A stretch of 64,000 nucleotides of DNA from NCBI GenBank assembly GCA_027315345.1, contig DAHUYE010000026.1, positions 1 to 64,000 of the forward strand, read 5' to 3'. The translations under genes and the position numbers were made by a program. The notes under the pieces were generated by a model. The model saw nothing but the letters and a program-made list of their open reading frames with translations, did not search any database and was not told where the DNA came from. Of this stretch, positions 32,288 to 40,751 are shown in pieces; within the stretch, counting starts at the first letter, position 1; each line of letters opens with the position of its first letter. Source of the DNA: Actinomycetota bacterium. GTDB taxonomy: Bacteria; Actinomycetota; Acidimicrobiia; Acidimicrobiales; JAJPHE01.

Positions 32288-33972
32288 CGGACCGCGCCGC
32301 TCGGGTCGGAGCTGCGGGCGCCGATCACGGCCCGGCCGAAATGGACCAGGAAACTGCGGCTCTGGTTCAGGTTGGCCCCCAGGCTGATGGGCCGGGTAGC
32401 GGCGGAGGCACCGGTGTAGGCGGCCGTGACCACATACTCGGCGTCGACGGGAGCCAGCAGGACTATGCGCTCGTAGCTGGTCCCCAGGGCTGTCTCGACC
32501 GGCCAGATCCAGTACAGGGCGTTCCACCGGCCCACTAGGCCCGGGATCTTGAGGGTCATCACAGTGGCCTGGACGCCGGCCCCCAGACCGACCCGTTGGA
32601 TACCGGACAGGCCGTAGCCGTGGTAGTCGTAGCAGGCCAGCACGTCATAGGTACTGAAGGAGGACAGGTTGGGGGTGTCGATCACATCGGCGAGTACGGT
32701 GGCCGCCCCACCGGCTGTCGGGGCATAGGCGTAACGGGTCCAGACCGCTCCGGAGCCGAAGTACTGCGACGCCCAGTCGTAGCGGTCGATGGGCTGCACC
32801 GACCAGCCCGGGAGCTGGATGGGGGCTTGGGCAAAGGAGACCAGTCGGGGCGTCCCCAGCTGGCCGGCCAGGGGACCGAACCGGCCGAAGTTGCCGTCGG
32901 CCGCACCGACTGCGGCCGCCACAAGCGAAACGACCACGGCGGCTCCGAACAGCCGGCCATGCAGCCTCCACCGGGTCGGAGTGGCGGCGGGCTGGTCGGC
33001 CGGGGGAACCCGCGGCGCAGCCGGTCGGAGGTCGAGACGGAAGCGGCCCAGACTGCTCACCATGAGGGCCACCCCGGCACCGAAGAGCACCAGGCCGAGG
33101 ACGGGATGGAGTCCGTCCAGGGCGACGGTCTGGCCGAACCGGGAGCCGGCCCAGAAGATGAGGATGAGACGGACCAGATTGAGCCCGTAGACCAGCACCA
33201 TGCCGGTACCCAGCCAGAGCCCTTTGGCCAGCTTGCCCCCTTCGACCAGGGTGAGCACCGCCATGCCGACCAGGCCGAAGCCGATGAAGCTGTCAACACC
33301 CGTGCAGGCCGACACCACGCTCAGGGGGAACGTCGCTCCGGCGTGATGGACCATGAAGATGGTGCCGCCGCTGGCCCCTGAGGGCGTGGCCACCGGCAGG
33401 ACCCTGAGTAGAGCCCGCACCGACGCCAGGGTCAGGTTGCTGAACTGCGCCATCCCGTGGTCAAGGGCGAAGTTGTAGGGAACCGGCCAGGCCAGCAGCA
33501 GGAAACCGACCGCCCAGCGCATCCGCCACAACGCCGGAGCGCCGAAAAGCACGGCTACGGCCCCGGCGGCGAAGAGAGGAAGCGAGAGGAGATCAACCCG
33601 GTAGAACCAGAAGAGGATCGACATCCGGTCCGGCAACACCACCGCCATCAGCAGGGCCGTGCCGAGCAGGGGCAGACCGACCAGGTAGTCGATGTAACGG
33701 TCCTGAACCACCGAAGCGGGCTGTTCCGGCCGGCTCAGGAGCACCGCGATACCCAGGGCGATGAAGGGGGCCAGGCCGACATAGGCCAGGGGTGTGTCGC
33801 TGCCCAGCGACCCGAGCAGGCTGCTCAGGGAGTACCGGTACGCCACCACCAGGGCCGCCAGCAGCAGCAGCGCCCGGAACCATGGTCGGGACGAGATCTC
33901 AGTCGAGATCCGTCCACGCCAGTTGCCGCGGGTCGCGCCCCATTGGTTCGAATGGTCAAACTGCGCGGGCAC
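32284..33972 (-). CDS. Exosortase fused to an EpsI-like domain
   Basis: A 562-residue membrane protein. The N-terminal 310 residues have eight or so helices and the exosortase/archaeosortase catalytic triad: Cys in SACTGVDSFIGFG (C223), Arg in GLNLVRLILIFWAG (R268) and His in DGLHPVLG (H289). After a Pro-rich linker and one more helix (about 341-358) comes an extracytoplasmic domain of about 200 residues resembling EpsI/DUF3485 (QLPGWSVQPID, YDVLACYDYHGYG). Exosortases cleave C-terminal sorting signals such as PEP-CTERM. GTG 33972 has GGAGG 4 nt upstream. The two VPEAP proteases downstream on the same strand are the obvious substrates. Confidence 0.85.
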   Translation of the reverse strand: MPAQFDHSNQWGATRGNWRGRISTEISSRPWFRALLLLAALVVAYRYSLSSLLGSLGSDTPLAYVGLAPFIALGIAVLLSRPEQPASVVQDRYIDYLVGLPLLGTALLMAVVLPDRMSILFWFYRVDLLSLPLFAAGAVAVLFGAPALWRMRWAVGFLLLAWPVPYNFALDHGMAQFSNLTLASVRALLRVLPVATPSGASGGTIFMVHHAGATFPLSVVSACTGVDSFIGFGLVGMAVLTLVEGGKLAKGLWLGTGMVLVYGLNLVRLILIFWAGSRFGQTVALDGLHPVLGLVLFGAGVALMVSSLGRFRLDLRPAAPRVPPADQPAATPTRWRLHGRLFGAAVVVSLVAAAVGAADGNFGRFGPLAGQLGTPRLVSFAQAPIQLPGWSVQPIDRYDWASQYFGSGAVWTRYAYAPTAGGAATVLADVIDTPNLSSFSTYDVLACYDYHGYGLSGIQRVGLGAGVQATVMTLKIPGLVGRWNALYWIWPVETALGTSYERIVLLAPVDAEYVVTAAYTGASAATRPISLGANLNQSRSFLVHFGRAVIGARSSDPSGAVR

Positions 33973-34055
33973 TGCACCTCCGGGAAGTATCCCCGAGGTT
34001 TCACCGCCGGACGAACCATGTCCTGCCTAATTCCGGTTTCCGCCCTGTTAAGTGG

Positions 34056-35099
34056 TCAGGCGCCCGTGAGGCCGGCGCGAAAAGCGGCCAAAGTCAGTGG
34101 CGAACTGTCTATCTGCCAGTCCGTTTCCTTAGAAGCATCGAACCAAATGAAGCCTGAAATCGACGGGTCAGATCGCAGGTAGCTGAAGAAGGAATCGATC
34201 CAGGCTGACTTGTCACCGCCGACCGAAGTGCTGGCCACCTCGGTGATGAGCATCGGGCGTCGCGTTATGGCGCGGAGCTGGCTGACCGAGGATCCGAACA
34301 CCTCCGCCGGCGTCTGCCACTGATGACCGTTGGTCGTTCCCCAGTTATAACCGTCCAGTCCAACCCAGCTGACGTAGGCGTCACCGGGATACAGAGACTC
34401 CATCGGCGTGGCGCCCGGGTAGGCAACATTCGGACTCCACACGAAAGCGACGTTGCGGGCCCCGACGCCGGCGAAGACATCGTGAACGTGGCGAAAGGCA
34501 GCCACGTACTCCGCCGCCGTCTGCCCGTTCACACCCGGTGACCATCCGTACCAGTTTCCGTTCATCTCCGGATCGAGACGCAGGAGCACCGGTATGCCCA
34601 GGGATCGCAGACCAAGGGCCCAGGATCGGATGTAGCCGTCGTACCGGCCGGCGGCAATGGCGCGGTCGGTGATGGTGGTGAGACGGGACGGATCGTCCGA
34701 CAGCCAGGTGATGACCGGAGTCGAACCGTTGGCGGCCGCCGCTTCCACATCGGCGGCGTTGAATGCGCTGTAGGGACCGGCCCAGTGCTCGTACCACATG
34801 ACGTAATCGGCCCGCCTACCCACCTCGGCCTGGAGAGACCTGACCGTGGCCATGGTCCCGGGGAAGTCGGGGGCGTACAGGCCCCACTTGCCGCCGTAAC
34901 CGCTCTGGGTGGTGGCCGGCCTCGGGACGGCCACCGTGTGCGAGGCCGGCTTCACCGCGGCCAGGGCCGGACCGGCGCTGACAGCCAGGCCCAGGGCCGG
35001 ACCGGCGCTGACAGCCAGGGCCAGAGCCGCCAGGCCGCCCAGAATCGATGCCCGGCCGCGAGTGGACCGCCGTCCGCTCTCCCCTTCAGAACTCCGCAC
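34056..35099 (-). CDS. Secreted GH26-like glycoside hydrolase
   Basis: A 347-residue exported TIM-barrel enzyme similar to GH26 (mannanases and related endo-glycanases). A basic N-terminus and long signal peptide (about 15-48) contain a duplicated LAVSAGPAL unit. The catalytic acid lies in LRLDPEMNGNWYGW and the nucleophile in PMLITEVASTS. WSPNVAYPG and GFIWFDASKETDW are further GH26-like blocks. It ends without a C-terminal anchor. GTG 35099 has no good ribosome binding site; a GATAGAT sequence just upstream could be a -10. It lies 83 bases before the exosortase gene on the same strand, so the enzyme may trim the glycan made by this locus. Confidence 0.82.
   Translation of the reverse strand: MRSSEGESGRRSTRGRASILGGLAALALAVSAGPALGLAVSAGPALAAVKPASHTVAVPRPATTQSGYGGKWGLYAPDFPGTMATVRSLQAEVGRRADYVMWYEHWAGPYSAFNAADVEAAAANGSTPVITWLSDDPSRLTTITDRAIAAGRYDGYIRSWALGLRSLGIPVLLRLDPEMNGNWYGWSPGVNGQTAAEYVAAFRHVHDVFAGVGARNVAFVWSPNVAYPGATPMESLYPGDAYVSWVGLDGYNWGTTNGHQWQTPAEVFGSSVSQLRAITRRPMLITEVASTSVGGDKSAWIDSFFSYLRSDPSISGFIWFDASKETDWQIDSSPLTLAAFRAGLTGA
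34961..35020. repeat. 30-bp tandem duplication in a signal-peptide region
   Basis: Two adjacent 30-bp copies (34961-34990 and 34991-35020) differ at one base. They encode the repeated LAVSAGPALG/LAVSAGPALA segment of the GH26-like protein and leave the frame intact. Confidence 0.85.
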
Positions 35100-35160
35100 C
35101 CGGTATCTATCGGCATCCCGGGCTCCTACCTGACCCCGATTTGCACCTTTTCGCCCTGAC

Positions 35161-36645
35161 TCAGGAGGCGGCCGCCACCAGGGGCTGGTCGGCCGGCCGG
35201 CTCAACTCCAGCGCCTCGTCCACCAGGTCGCTGCGCTTCATGATCCGGTAGTCCTTGAGGTAGCTCTGGTGCACCTGCCAGGGGTGGCGCGAACCCTGCT
35301 TGGGCATGCGGTCGGCCGAGCGCAGAACGTATCCCGAGGTCAGCCCGAGCAGGGGCTGGGTGGTGATGGACGGATCCCGGTTGACCGGCATGGCCCGGGT
35401 CATCTTCTGCTCCCGCATCCGGTTGAGGAGACGGCACACGTAGTCACAGGTCAGGTCGCACTTGAGCGTCCAGGAGGCGTTGGTGTAGCCGACGGCCATG
35501 GCCAGGTTGGGGACGCCCTCGAGCATCATCCCCTTGTAAGCCAGCTTCTGGGACACGTCCACGGCCTGACCGTCCACGCTAAGGGTCATCCCGCCGATGA
35601 AGAGGAGATCGAGGCCCGTGGCGGCCACCACGACGTCGGCGGCCAACTCCCGGCCGGATTCGAGTCGGATCCCTGACTCGGTGAAGGTCTGGATGCGATC
35701 GGTCACCACATCCACCGAGCCGCTGGAGATGGCCTTGAACAGGTCACCGTCGGGCACGGCGCAGAACCGCTGGTCCCATGGGTTGTAACGGGGATTGAAG
35801 TGGGTGTCGATGTCGTAGCCGGCCGGCAGTTGCCGGGCGAGCATGCGCCGCAGCATGCGCTTGACCATCTCGGGGCGGCGCTGGCTGACCTGGTAGAAGG
35901 CCTGGGTGGTGAGGGCCTTGTACCAGCGGATCACCGGATTCGAGTAACGGGCCGGCAGGATCTTGCGCAGCAGATTGGCCAGCGGATCCTGGGTCGGCAT
36001 GGAGGCGATGTAGGTCGGGGAGCGCTGGAGCATGGTGACGTGGGCGGCCGTCTCGGCCATGGCCGGCACCAGGGTCACAGCCGTGGCCCCGCTGCCGATG
36101 ATGACCACCCGCTTACCGGCGTAGTCGAGATCATCGGGCCAGGCCTGGGGATGGATGACGGGACCCTCGAAGCGGTCCCGGCCCGGGAACTCGGGCAGGT
36201 AGCCGTGGTCGTAGCGGTAGTACCCGGTGCAGGAGTAGAGGAAGCCGCAGGTCAGCTGCTCGGTCCGCCCCGTGCCCACTTCCTCGGCCGTGACCAGCCA
36301 GCGGGATTCGGCGCTGGACCACTCGGCCCTGACCACCTTGCGCCCGAAGCGGATCTTGTCCACCACCCCGGTCTCGGCGGCGGTGTCCCGGATGTACTGC
36401 AGGATGGCCGGCCCGTCGGCGATGGCCTCGGCGTTGGGCCAGGGGCGGAACGAATAGCCGAGGGTGAACATGTCCGAGTCGGAACGGATGCCCGGGTAGC
36501 GGAACAGATCCCAGGTACCGCCCAGGTCCGCTCGCGCCTCGAGCACGGCGTAGGTCGCCCAGGGGCAGTCCCGCTCCAGGTAGGCGCCGGCCCCCACGCC
36601 GGACAGCCCCGCCCCCACCACCAGCACGTCGAGATGCTCCACCAC
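35161..36645 (-). CDS. FAD-dependent Baeyer-Villiger-type monooxygenase
   Basis: A 494-residue class B flavoprotein monooxygenase, similar to EthA-type enzymes, which inserts oxygen next to ketones or oxidises heteroatoms using NADPH. The FAD site is VVGAGLSGVGAG (about residues 8-19), the Baeyer-Villiger fingerprint FEGPVIHPQAWP (about 158-169) and the NADPH site VVIIGSGATAVTL just after. GTG 36645 (GTGGTG pair) with AGGAG about 8 nt upstream is preferred over the open frame to 36693. It opens a same-strand block leading into the GH26/exosortase genes, though a functional link is not evident. A paralogue lies at 45269-46741. Confidence 0.88.
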   Translation of the reverse strand: MVEHLDVLVVGAGLSGVGAGAYLERDCPWATYAVLEARADLGGTWDLFRYPGIRSDSDMFTLGYSFRPWPNAEAIADGPAILQYIRDTAAETGVVDKIRFGRKVVRAEWSSAESRWLVTAEEVGTGRTEQLTCGFLYSCTGYYRYDHGYLPEFPGRDRFEGPVIHPQAWPDDLDYAGKRVVIIGSGATAVTLVPAMAETAAHVTMLQRSPTYIASMPTQDPLANLLRKILPARYSNPVIRWYKALTTQAFYQVSQRRPEMVKRMLRRMLARQLPAGYDIDTHFNPRYNPWDQRFCAVPDGDLFKAISSGSVDVVTDRIQTFTESGIRLESGRELAADVVVAATGLDLLFIGGMTLSVDGQAVDVSQKLAYKGMMLEGVPNLAMAVGYTNASWTLKCDLTCDYVCRLLNRMREQKMTRAMPVNRDPSITTQPLLGLTSGYVLRSADRMPKQGSRHPWQVHQSYLKDYRIMKRSDLVDEALELSRPADQPLVAAAS

Positions 36646-36732
36646 GGCCCCGCTCCTCTGAAGGCTCCGGCCGCCCGGCCGGATAACCACCACTATCTTC
36701 TACGATTCGAAAGAAACGGTCAAGTCGTCAAA

Positions 36733-37905
36733 TTAGGTGCCCGGGGTCTCCAGCACCCCGGCGGCCTGGAGGCGGGCGATCTGCAGCGGGTCGTAGCCGA
36801 TTTCGGCCAGGACGCCCAGGGTGTCCTGGCCGATCAGCGGGGCCGGCCGGGGCGTCTCCTCCTCCAGCCCCTGGAAGCGGGCCGGCCGGGGCGCCACTCG
36901 GTAGGGCCCGGCCACCGGGTGCTCGACCACCTCCAATTCCTCGACCAGGTCCTCGAGGGTCGCCACCGCCGCCGCCGGGATGCCCCGCTCCCGGCACCAG
37001 GCCAGCCACTCGGCGTTGGTACGCCGGGGCGCCACCGCCCCCACGAGCTGGTAGAGGCCGGAGGGGTCGTCCCGGGGGCGGGGGAAGGTGGAAACGTCGA
37101 CCCCGAGGGCGGCGGCCTCGGCCACCAGGGCATCGTGATGGCGGCGGTGATAGGGAAAGATGCAGATCCATCCGTCGGCGCTGCGCTGGGCCTGGCGGGC
37201 CGAGGTGAGGATGCGTTGGTAGCCCACCGGCCCGGAGGCCGGCTCGGACATGGCCGCTCCGCCGTGTTCGACCAGCACGAAGGAGCGCACCGCCTCGGTC
37301 ATGGCCACTTCTATCCGCCGGCCCCGGCCGGTCCGGGCCCGCTCCAGCAGAGCGGCGGAGATGGCGAAGGCCAAGGTCAGGCCGCTGACCTTGTCCGCCA
37401 CCAGGCTGGGGATGAGCTGGGGCACACCGGTGACCCGGTGCAGCACATCGACCAGGCCGGTCTCAGCCTGGATGACATCGTCGTAGGCGGGATCGTCCCG
37501 CCGCTCCGAGTCGGAGGCGAAGCCGGCCGCGGTGGCGTAGACGATGTCAGGTCGCACCGCGGCGATGTCCTCGTAGGTGAGTCCCAGACGCTCCAACGGT
37601 CCCGGCCGCAGATTGCTCACGAACACGTCCGAGGTGCGGGCCAGATCGAGCACGATCTGCCGGCCGGCGGGAGCTTTGATGTCGACAGCGAGGTTGCGCT
37701 TGTTGCGCAACAGGTTGAGGGCCACCCCGGTCAGTTCTGGATGCGGGCCGCCTCCCATTCTCCGGTTGGTGTCCCCGCCCGCCGCCTCGATGGTTATGAC
37801 ATCGGCGCCGTAGTCGGCCATGAGCTGGGTGGCGTAGGGCCCCATCACCACCGAGGACAGATCGAGGACCCTGATCCCCTGGAATGGACCGGCGCCGGAC
37901 GTCAT
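36733..37905 (-). CDS. CaiB/BaiF-family CoA transferase
   Basis: A 390-residue class III CoA transferase that moves CoA between carboxylic acids. RVLDLSSVVMGPYATQLMADYGADVITIE (about residues 12-40) is the family N-terminus. The catalytic Asp is in PAYDDVIQAETG, and NKRNLAVDIK and NLRPGPLERLGLTYE are typical. The protein is slightly short but complete. The start ATG 37905 has TATGGT 6 nt upstream and no Shine-Dalgarno. The gene lies between the monooxygenase and an ArsR regulator; its substrate is unknown. Confidence 0.88.
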   Translation of the reverse strand: MTSGAGPFQGIRVLDLSSVVMGPYATQLMADYGADVITIEAAGGDTNRRMGGGPHPELTGVALNLLRNKRNLAVDIKAPAGRQIVLDLARTSDVFVSNLRPGPLERLGLTYEDIAAVRPDIVYATAAGFASDSERRDDPAYDDVIQAETGLVDVLHRVTGVPQLIPSLVADKVSGLTLAFAISAALLERARTGRGRRIEVAMTEAVRSFVLVEHGGAAMSEPASGPVGYQRILTSARQAQRSADGWICIFPYHRRHHDALVAEAAALGVDVSTFPRPRDDPSGLYQLVGAVAPRRTNAEWLAWCRERGIPAAAVATLEDLVEELEVVEHPVAGPYRVAPRPARFQGLEEETPRPAPLIGQDTLGVLAEIGYDPLQIARLQAAGVLETPGT

Positions 37906-37911
37906 GACCCG

Positions 37912-37917
37912 ACCATA
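37912..37917 (-). promoter_or_regulatory. Putative leaderless -10 element for the CoA transferase
   Basis: TATGGT on the minus strand, 6 nt before ATG 37905. Confidence 0.5.
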
Positions 37918-37946
37918 TCCAGCCCCGAGCGCGCTGGGGCCGGGCG

Positions 37947-38300
37947 CTAACCGGCCGGAGGCGAGTCGAAGGCCAGGGCGGTGCCCAGTTCGGACATGAG
38001 ATCGGCGATGCTCCTCTGGTCGGCCACCAGCTCCCGTCGCCCCCGCCCCGGGGCGTTCGTGACCAGGCCGGCGTCGCGCAGGAGCTTGATGTGGTTGCTC
38101 ATGGTGGGTTGGGCCACACCGAACTGCCGGGCCAGTTCGGTCACCGTGCTCGGGCTGCCGGCCAGCTGGTTCAGGATGGCCAGGCGGGTCGGCTCGGCCA
38201 CCGCCTTGAGGCGGTTGGCCACTGGCTCCAACCCGGCTCGGGGGTCCGCCGGCGCCGCCCGCACGCCGATGAGGAGGAGATCGGGCAGAGCGAAGATCAA
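37947..38300 (-). CDS. ArsR-family transcriptional regulator
   Basis: A small winged-helix repressor, about 117 residues from the tentative TTG 38300. The HTH region is NRLKAVAEPTRLAILNQLAG to VTELARQFGVAQPTMSNHIKLLRDAGLV, followed by a beta-wing with GRGRRELV. There are no paired Cys or His ligands of metal sensors, so a non-metal signal is likely. The frame stays open to 38384, and no start has a clear ribosome binding site, so the N-terminus is uncertain. It could control the CoA transferase downstream or the divergent small gene. Confidence 0.8.
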   Translation of the reverse strand: MIFALPDLLLIGVRAAPADPRAGLEPVANRLKAVAEPTRLAILNQLAGSPSTVTELARQFGVAQPTMSNHIKLLRDAGLVTNAPGRGRRELVADQRSIADLMSELGTALAFDSPPAG

Positions 38301-38413
38301 CCCGAGAGGAGAAGGCCGCCCCGGTGGGCCAGGACCATCAGCTCCATGCACCCGCCGCACGAGATGGCCAGATCGGCCGGCCACAGCGAACGCACCCGCT
38401 CAAGAATTGAGGC

Positions 38414-38677
38414 ATGAGCATCCACCCCTGGCAGACGGAGAGGTTGGCCCAGGCCCACCAGCGCCAGCGGCTGGAGGACGCTGCCGGGCACCGCCTGGTC
38501 CGGGTAGCCCAACCCGGTTGGCGGGACGGCGTCGCCTACCGGTTCGGGACCCAGCACCACGCCACCCCCGACCGCCACCGGCCGGCCTCGGAGGGAGGGA
38601 TCGAGGACCTGTTCCCCCTGCCGGGTCAGGCGGTCGAGTCGAATCCGGCCGCCGGCAGCCGGGTTTGCTCCGGCTAG
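38414..38677 (+). CDS. Hypothetical 87-aa protein
   Basis: A small ORF beginning MSIHPWQTERLAQAHQRQRL. The N-terminal 30 residues form a charged amphipathic helix typical of many small actinobacterial proteins of unknown function; the remainder is Gly/Pro/His-rich and may be disordered. A GAGG lies immediately before ATG 38414. It converges on the DUF6295-like gene, overlapping its end by 4 bases. Coding status is plausible but not certain. Confidence 0.45.
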   Translation: MSIHPWQTERLAQAHQRQRLEDAAGHRLVRVAQPGWRDGVAYRFGTQHHATPDRHRPASEGGIEDLFPLPGQAVESNPAAGSRVCSG

Positions 38678-38940
38678 GCCGACAGTTCGGCGGGGACCGA
38701 GGCCAGGGCCTCCTCGATGGCCGCCACCAGGCGGCGGGCCGAGGCCGGCGTCAGCTCTATCCCTACCCGGGCGGCCGGTCCGCCGGTCGGGTCGGCCAGG
38801 TCGATGTTCAAGGTGTGCTCGGCCATGGCGTGCACGGGATGGTCGAAATAGACCGTGGCCGTGGACAGCCGCATCCAGTGGCCCTCCGGTCCCTTGGCGC
38901 TGCCTTCGACCCTGTTCTGGACGGTGGTGTAGGTGCACAT
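38674..38940 (-). CDS. DUF6295-like small protein
   Basis: An 88-residue protein beginning MCTYTTVQNRVEGSAKGPEG with a core TATVYFDHPVHAMAEHTLNIDL. This matches my recollection of the DUF6295 family of actinobacteria, whose function is unknown. It follows the dienelactone hydrolase gene by three bases on the same strand, and the pairing of these two families is familiar, so it probably acts in the same degradative step. Confidence 0.75.
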   Translation of the reverse strand: MCTYTTVQNRVEGSAKGPEGHWMRLSTATVYFDHPVHAMAEHTLNIDLADPTGGPAARVGIELTPASARRLVAAIEEALASVPAELSA

Positions 38941-38943
38941 CGC

Positions 38944-39684
38944 TCAGGCCCCCAGATACTTGCCGTAGAACTCGCTGATGCGGGCCCAGCCATCGGTGGC
39001 CGCCTCCACGTTGTAGGCGGTCCGGTCCACCGAGAAGAAGGCGTGCCCGGCGCCGTCGTAGCGGTGGAACTCGTACTCCTTACCGTTGTCCTTGAGAATG
39101 GCCTCCAACTCGTCGACCTGCTCGGGGGTGGGGAACTTGTCCTCGTTGCCGAACAGGCCCAGCAGCGGGCAGCGCAGGTTGGGGAGCTGGTCGACCAGGT
39201 TGGTGACCCGCAGCGGAAAACCTTCCGGCACGATGCCGGTGACGAAGGCGCCGTAGCAGTCCACCGCCGCGTCCAGGTCCAGGTTGCAGGCCGCCAGCAC
39301 GCTCTGGCGGCCACCGGAGCAGTAGCCGATCACGCCGACTCTTCCGTTGGAGGAGTCCAGGCCCCGCAGGTGCGACGCCGCTCCCGACACATCCCCGATC
39401 AGACGCTCATCGGGCACCCCGCCCTGGGCCCGGGCCGTGGCGGCGGCGTCGTCCGGAGCCGCCCCGGGTGCCTCCCGCCAGTACAGATTGGGGCAGATGG
39501 CGTCATAACCCATCTCGGCGAATCGCCTCGTTATCTCCTTCGTCCCCCGGTCATAGCCAGGCATGTGATGGATGACCACCACCCCTCCCCGGGAGCCGCC
39601 CCCCAGCGGACGGGCCAGGTAGGCCTCGATCTCGTCGTCCCCGTGTCCCTTGATCCTGATCGTCTGCGCATTGAGTTCGCTCAT
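38944..39684 (-). CDS. Dienelactone hydrolase family protein
   Basis: A 246-residue alpha/beta hydrolase of the dienelactone hydrolase family, which opens lactones in chlorocatechol-type pathways or acts as a general esterase. The nucleophile is Cys in IGYCSGGRQ, the acid Asp in GNEDKFPTP and the His in YDGAGHAFF. There is no signal peptide. The ATG at 39684 overlaps the stop of the upstream SDR gene (ATGA). The three-gene run SDR-hydrolase-DUF6295 is a likely operon for a small catabolic module. Confidence 0.87.
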   Translation of the reverse strand: MSELNAQTIRIKGHGDDEIEAYLARPLGGGSRGGVVVIHHMPGYDRGTKEITRRFAEMGYDAICPNLYWREAPGAAPDDAAATARAQGGVPDERLIGDVSGAASHLRGLDSSNGRVGVIGYCSGGRQSVLAACNLDLDAAVDCYGAFVTGIVPEGFPLRVTNLVDQLPNLRCPLLGLFGNEDKFPTPEQVDELEAILKDNGKEYEFHRYDGAGHAFFSVDRTAYNVEAATDGWARISEFYGKYLGA

Positions 39685-40640
39685 CGGGCGGAATTCCCTC
39701 CGCCCAGCGGGGCGATGCCGACCCCGGCGTGGTCATAGGCCCCTTCCGGGTCGGCCCGCACCTGCTCGTCCAGGAGGCGGGCGTCGTCTCCCACCAGGAT
39801 CCGCCACCGCCCGGCCCGCACCCCTTCCAAAATGATCTTGGCGGCGTCGGCCGCACTCAGGGGCGCCGAGGTGCGGAAGCCCTCCTCCATCATCTTGACG
39901 ATGTCGCGCACCTGATCGGCGGGCAGGTCGCCCGGCATGCCCCGGCCGGCCAGCAGCTGGCGGGTGGCGTCGAGGTCGGTGTCGGTCAGCTCATCCGGCT
40001 CCGGGCGGCCGAAGTAGCGACGGGAGTTGGCCACGATGTCGGTGCCGATGTGGCCGGGCATCACCACCGAGACCCCGACGTGGGGGGCGTTGATGCGCAG
40101 ATCCTCGATCAAGGCCTCGGAAAAGCCCTTCACCGCGAACTTGGCCGTGCTGTAGGCGGTATGGGGCACTCCGGGGCCCAACGAGGCCCAGAAACCGTTG
40201 ACGCTGCTGGTGTTGACCAGGCGGGCCTCCTCGGCGGCGATGAGGAGGGGCAGGAAGGCGCGGGAGCAGTAGTAGACGCCCCACCAGTCGACACCGAAGG
40301 TCCGTTCCCAGTCTTCTCGGCGGTCGGCCAGGAAGCTGCCACCGCCGCCGATGCCGGCGTTGTTGAAGACCAGCTCGAGCACGCCGCCGTGGGCGGCCAC
40401 CACCTCGTCCCGGAAGGCCAGGACGGCCGACTCATCGGACACGTCGCAGATGTGAGTGGTGATCTTCACTCCCTCGGCGGCGCCGGCCTCCGCCCGGGCC
40501 AGCGTCTCGGTCAGCCCGACGGCGCTGACGTCACAGGTCGCCACCGACGCGCCCTCGGCGGCCAGCTGGATGACCAGCTCCCGGCCCATGCCCGATCCCC
40601 CGCCCGTCACCACGGCCCGCTTGCCCGCAAAGGTCCCCAT
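39681..40640 (-). CDS. Short-chain dehydrogenase/reductase
   Basis: A 319-residue classical SDR, somewhat longer than the usual 250. The cofactor motif is TGGGSGMGREL (about residues 12-22), NNAGIGGGG marks strand 4, and the catalytic Ser-Tyr-Lys are in NTSSVNG and HTAYSTAKFAV. The C-terminal extension (about 215-319) is not recognised. The start ATG 40640 is supported by AGGAG 7 nt upstream; the open frame to 40895 is not needed. It is the first gene of an SDR-dienelactone hydrolase-DUF6295 operon. Confidence 0.87.
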   Translation of the reverse strand: MGTFAGKRAVVTGGGSGMGRELVIQLAAEGASVATCDVSAVGLTETLARAEAGAAEGVKITTHICDVSDESAVLAFRDEVVAAHGGVLELVFNNAGIGGGGSFLADRREDWERTFGVDWWGVYYCSRAFLPLLIAAEEARLVNTSSVNGFWASLGPGVPHTAYSTAKFAVKGFSEALIEDLRINAPHVGVSVVMPGHIGTDIVANSRRYFGRPEPDELTDTDLDATRQLLAGRGMPGDLPADQVRDIVKMMEEGFRTSAPLSAADAAKIILEGVRAGRWRILVGDDARLLDEQVRADPEGAYDHAGVGIAPLGGGNSAR

Positions 40641-40751
40641 TGCCTGCTCCTCTCGATCGGCCGCCACCGTAACGCTGACGGGCTTTCCGGGGCGACCTGG
40701 CATAACGTGGTAACCGGCCGGCCGGGGGGGCCGCCGCATGGGGGTGGGGTC

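Noticed and set aside
29207-34052. The shared 8-mer CTTAACAG after the glycosyltransferase (29207-29214) and GH26 (34045-34052) genes
   Set aside because: One copy includes the glycosyltransferase stop codon and the flanks do not align, so a chance match is more likely than a shared regulatory motif.
35800-37950. A 716-codon plus-strand frame opposite the monooxygenase and CoA transferase genes
   Set aside because: It spans two real genes and their intergenic gap and shows no family motif.
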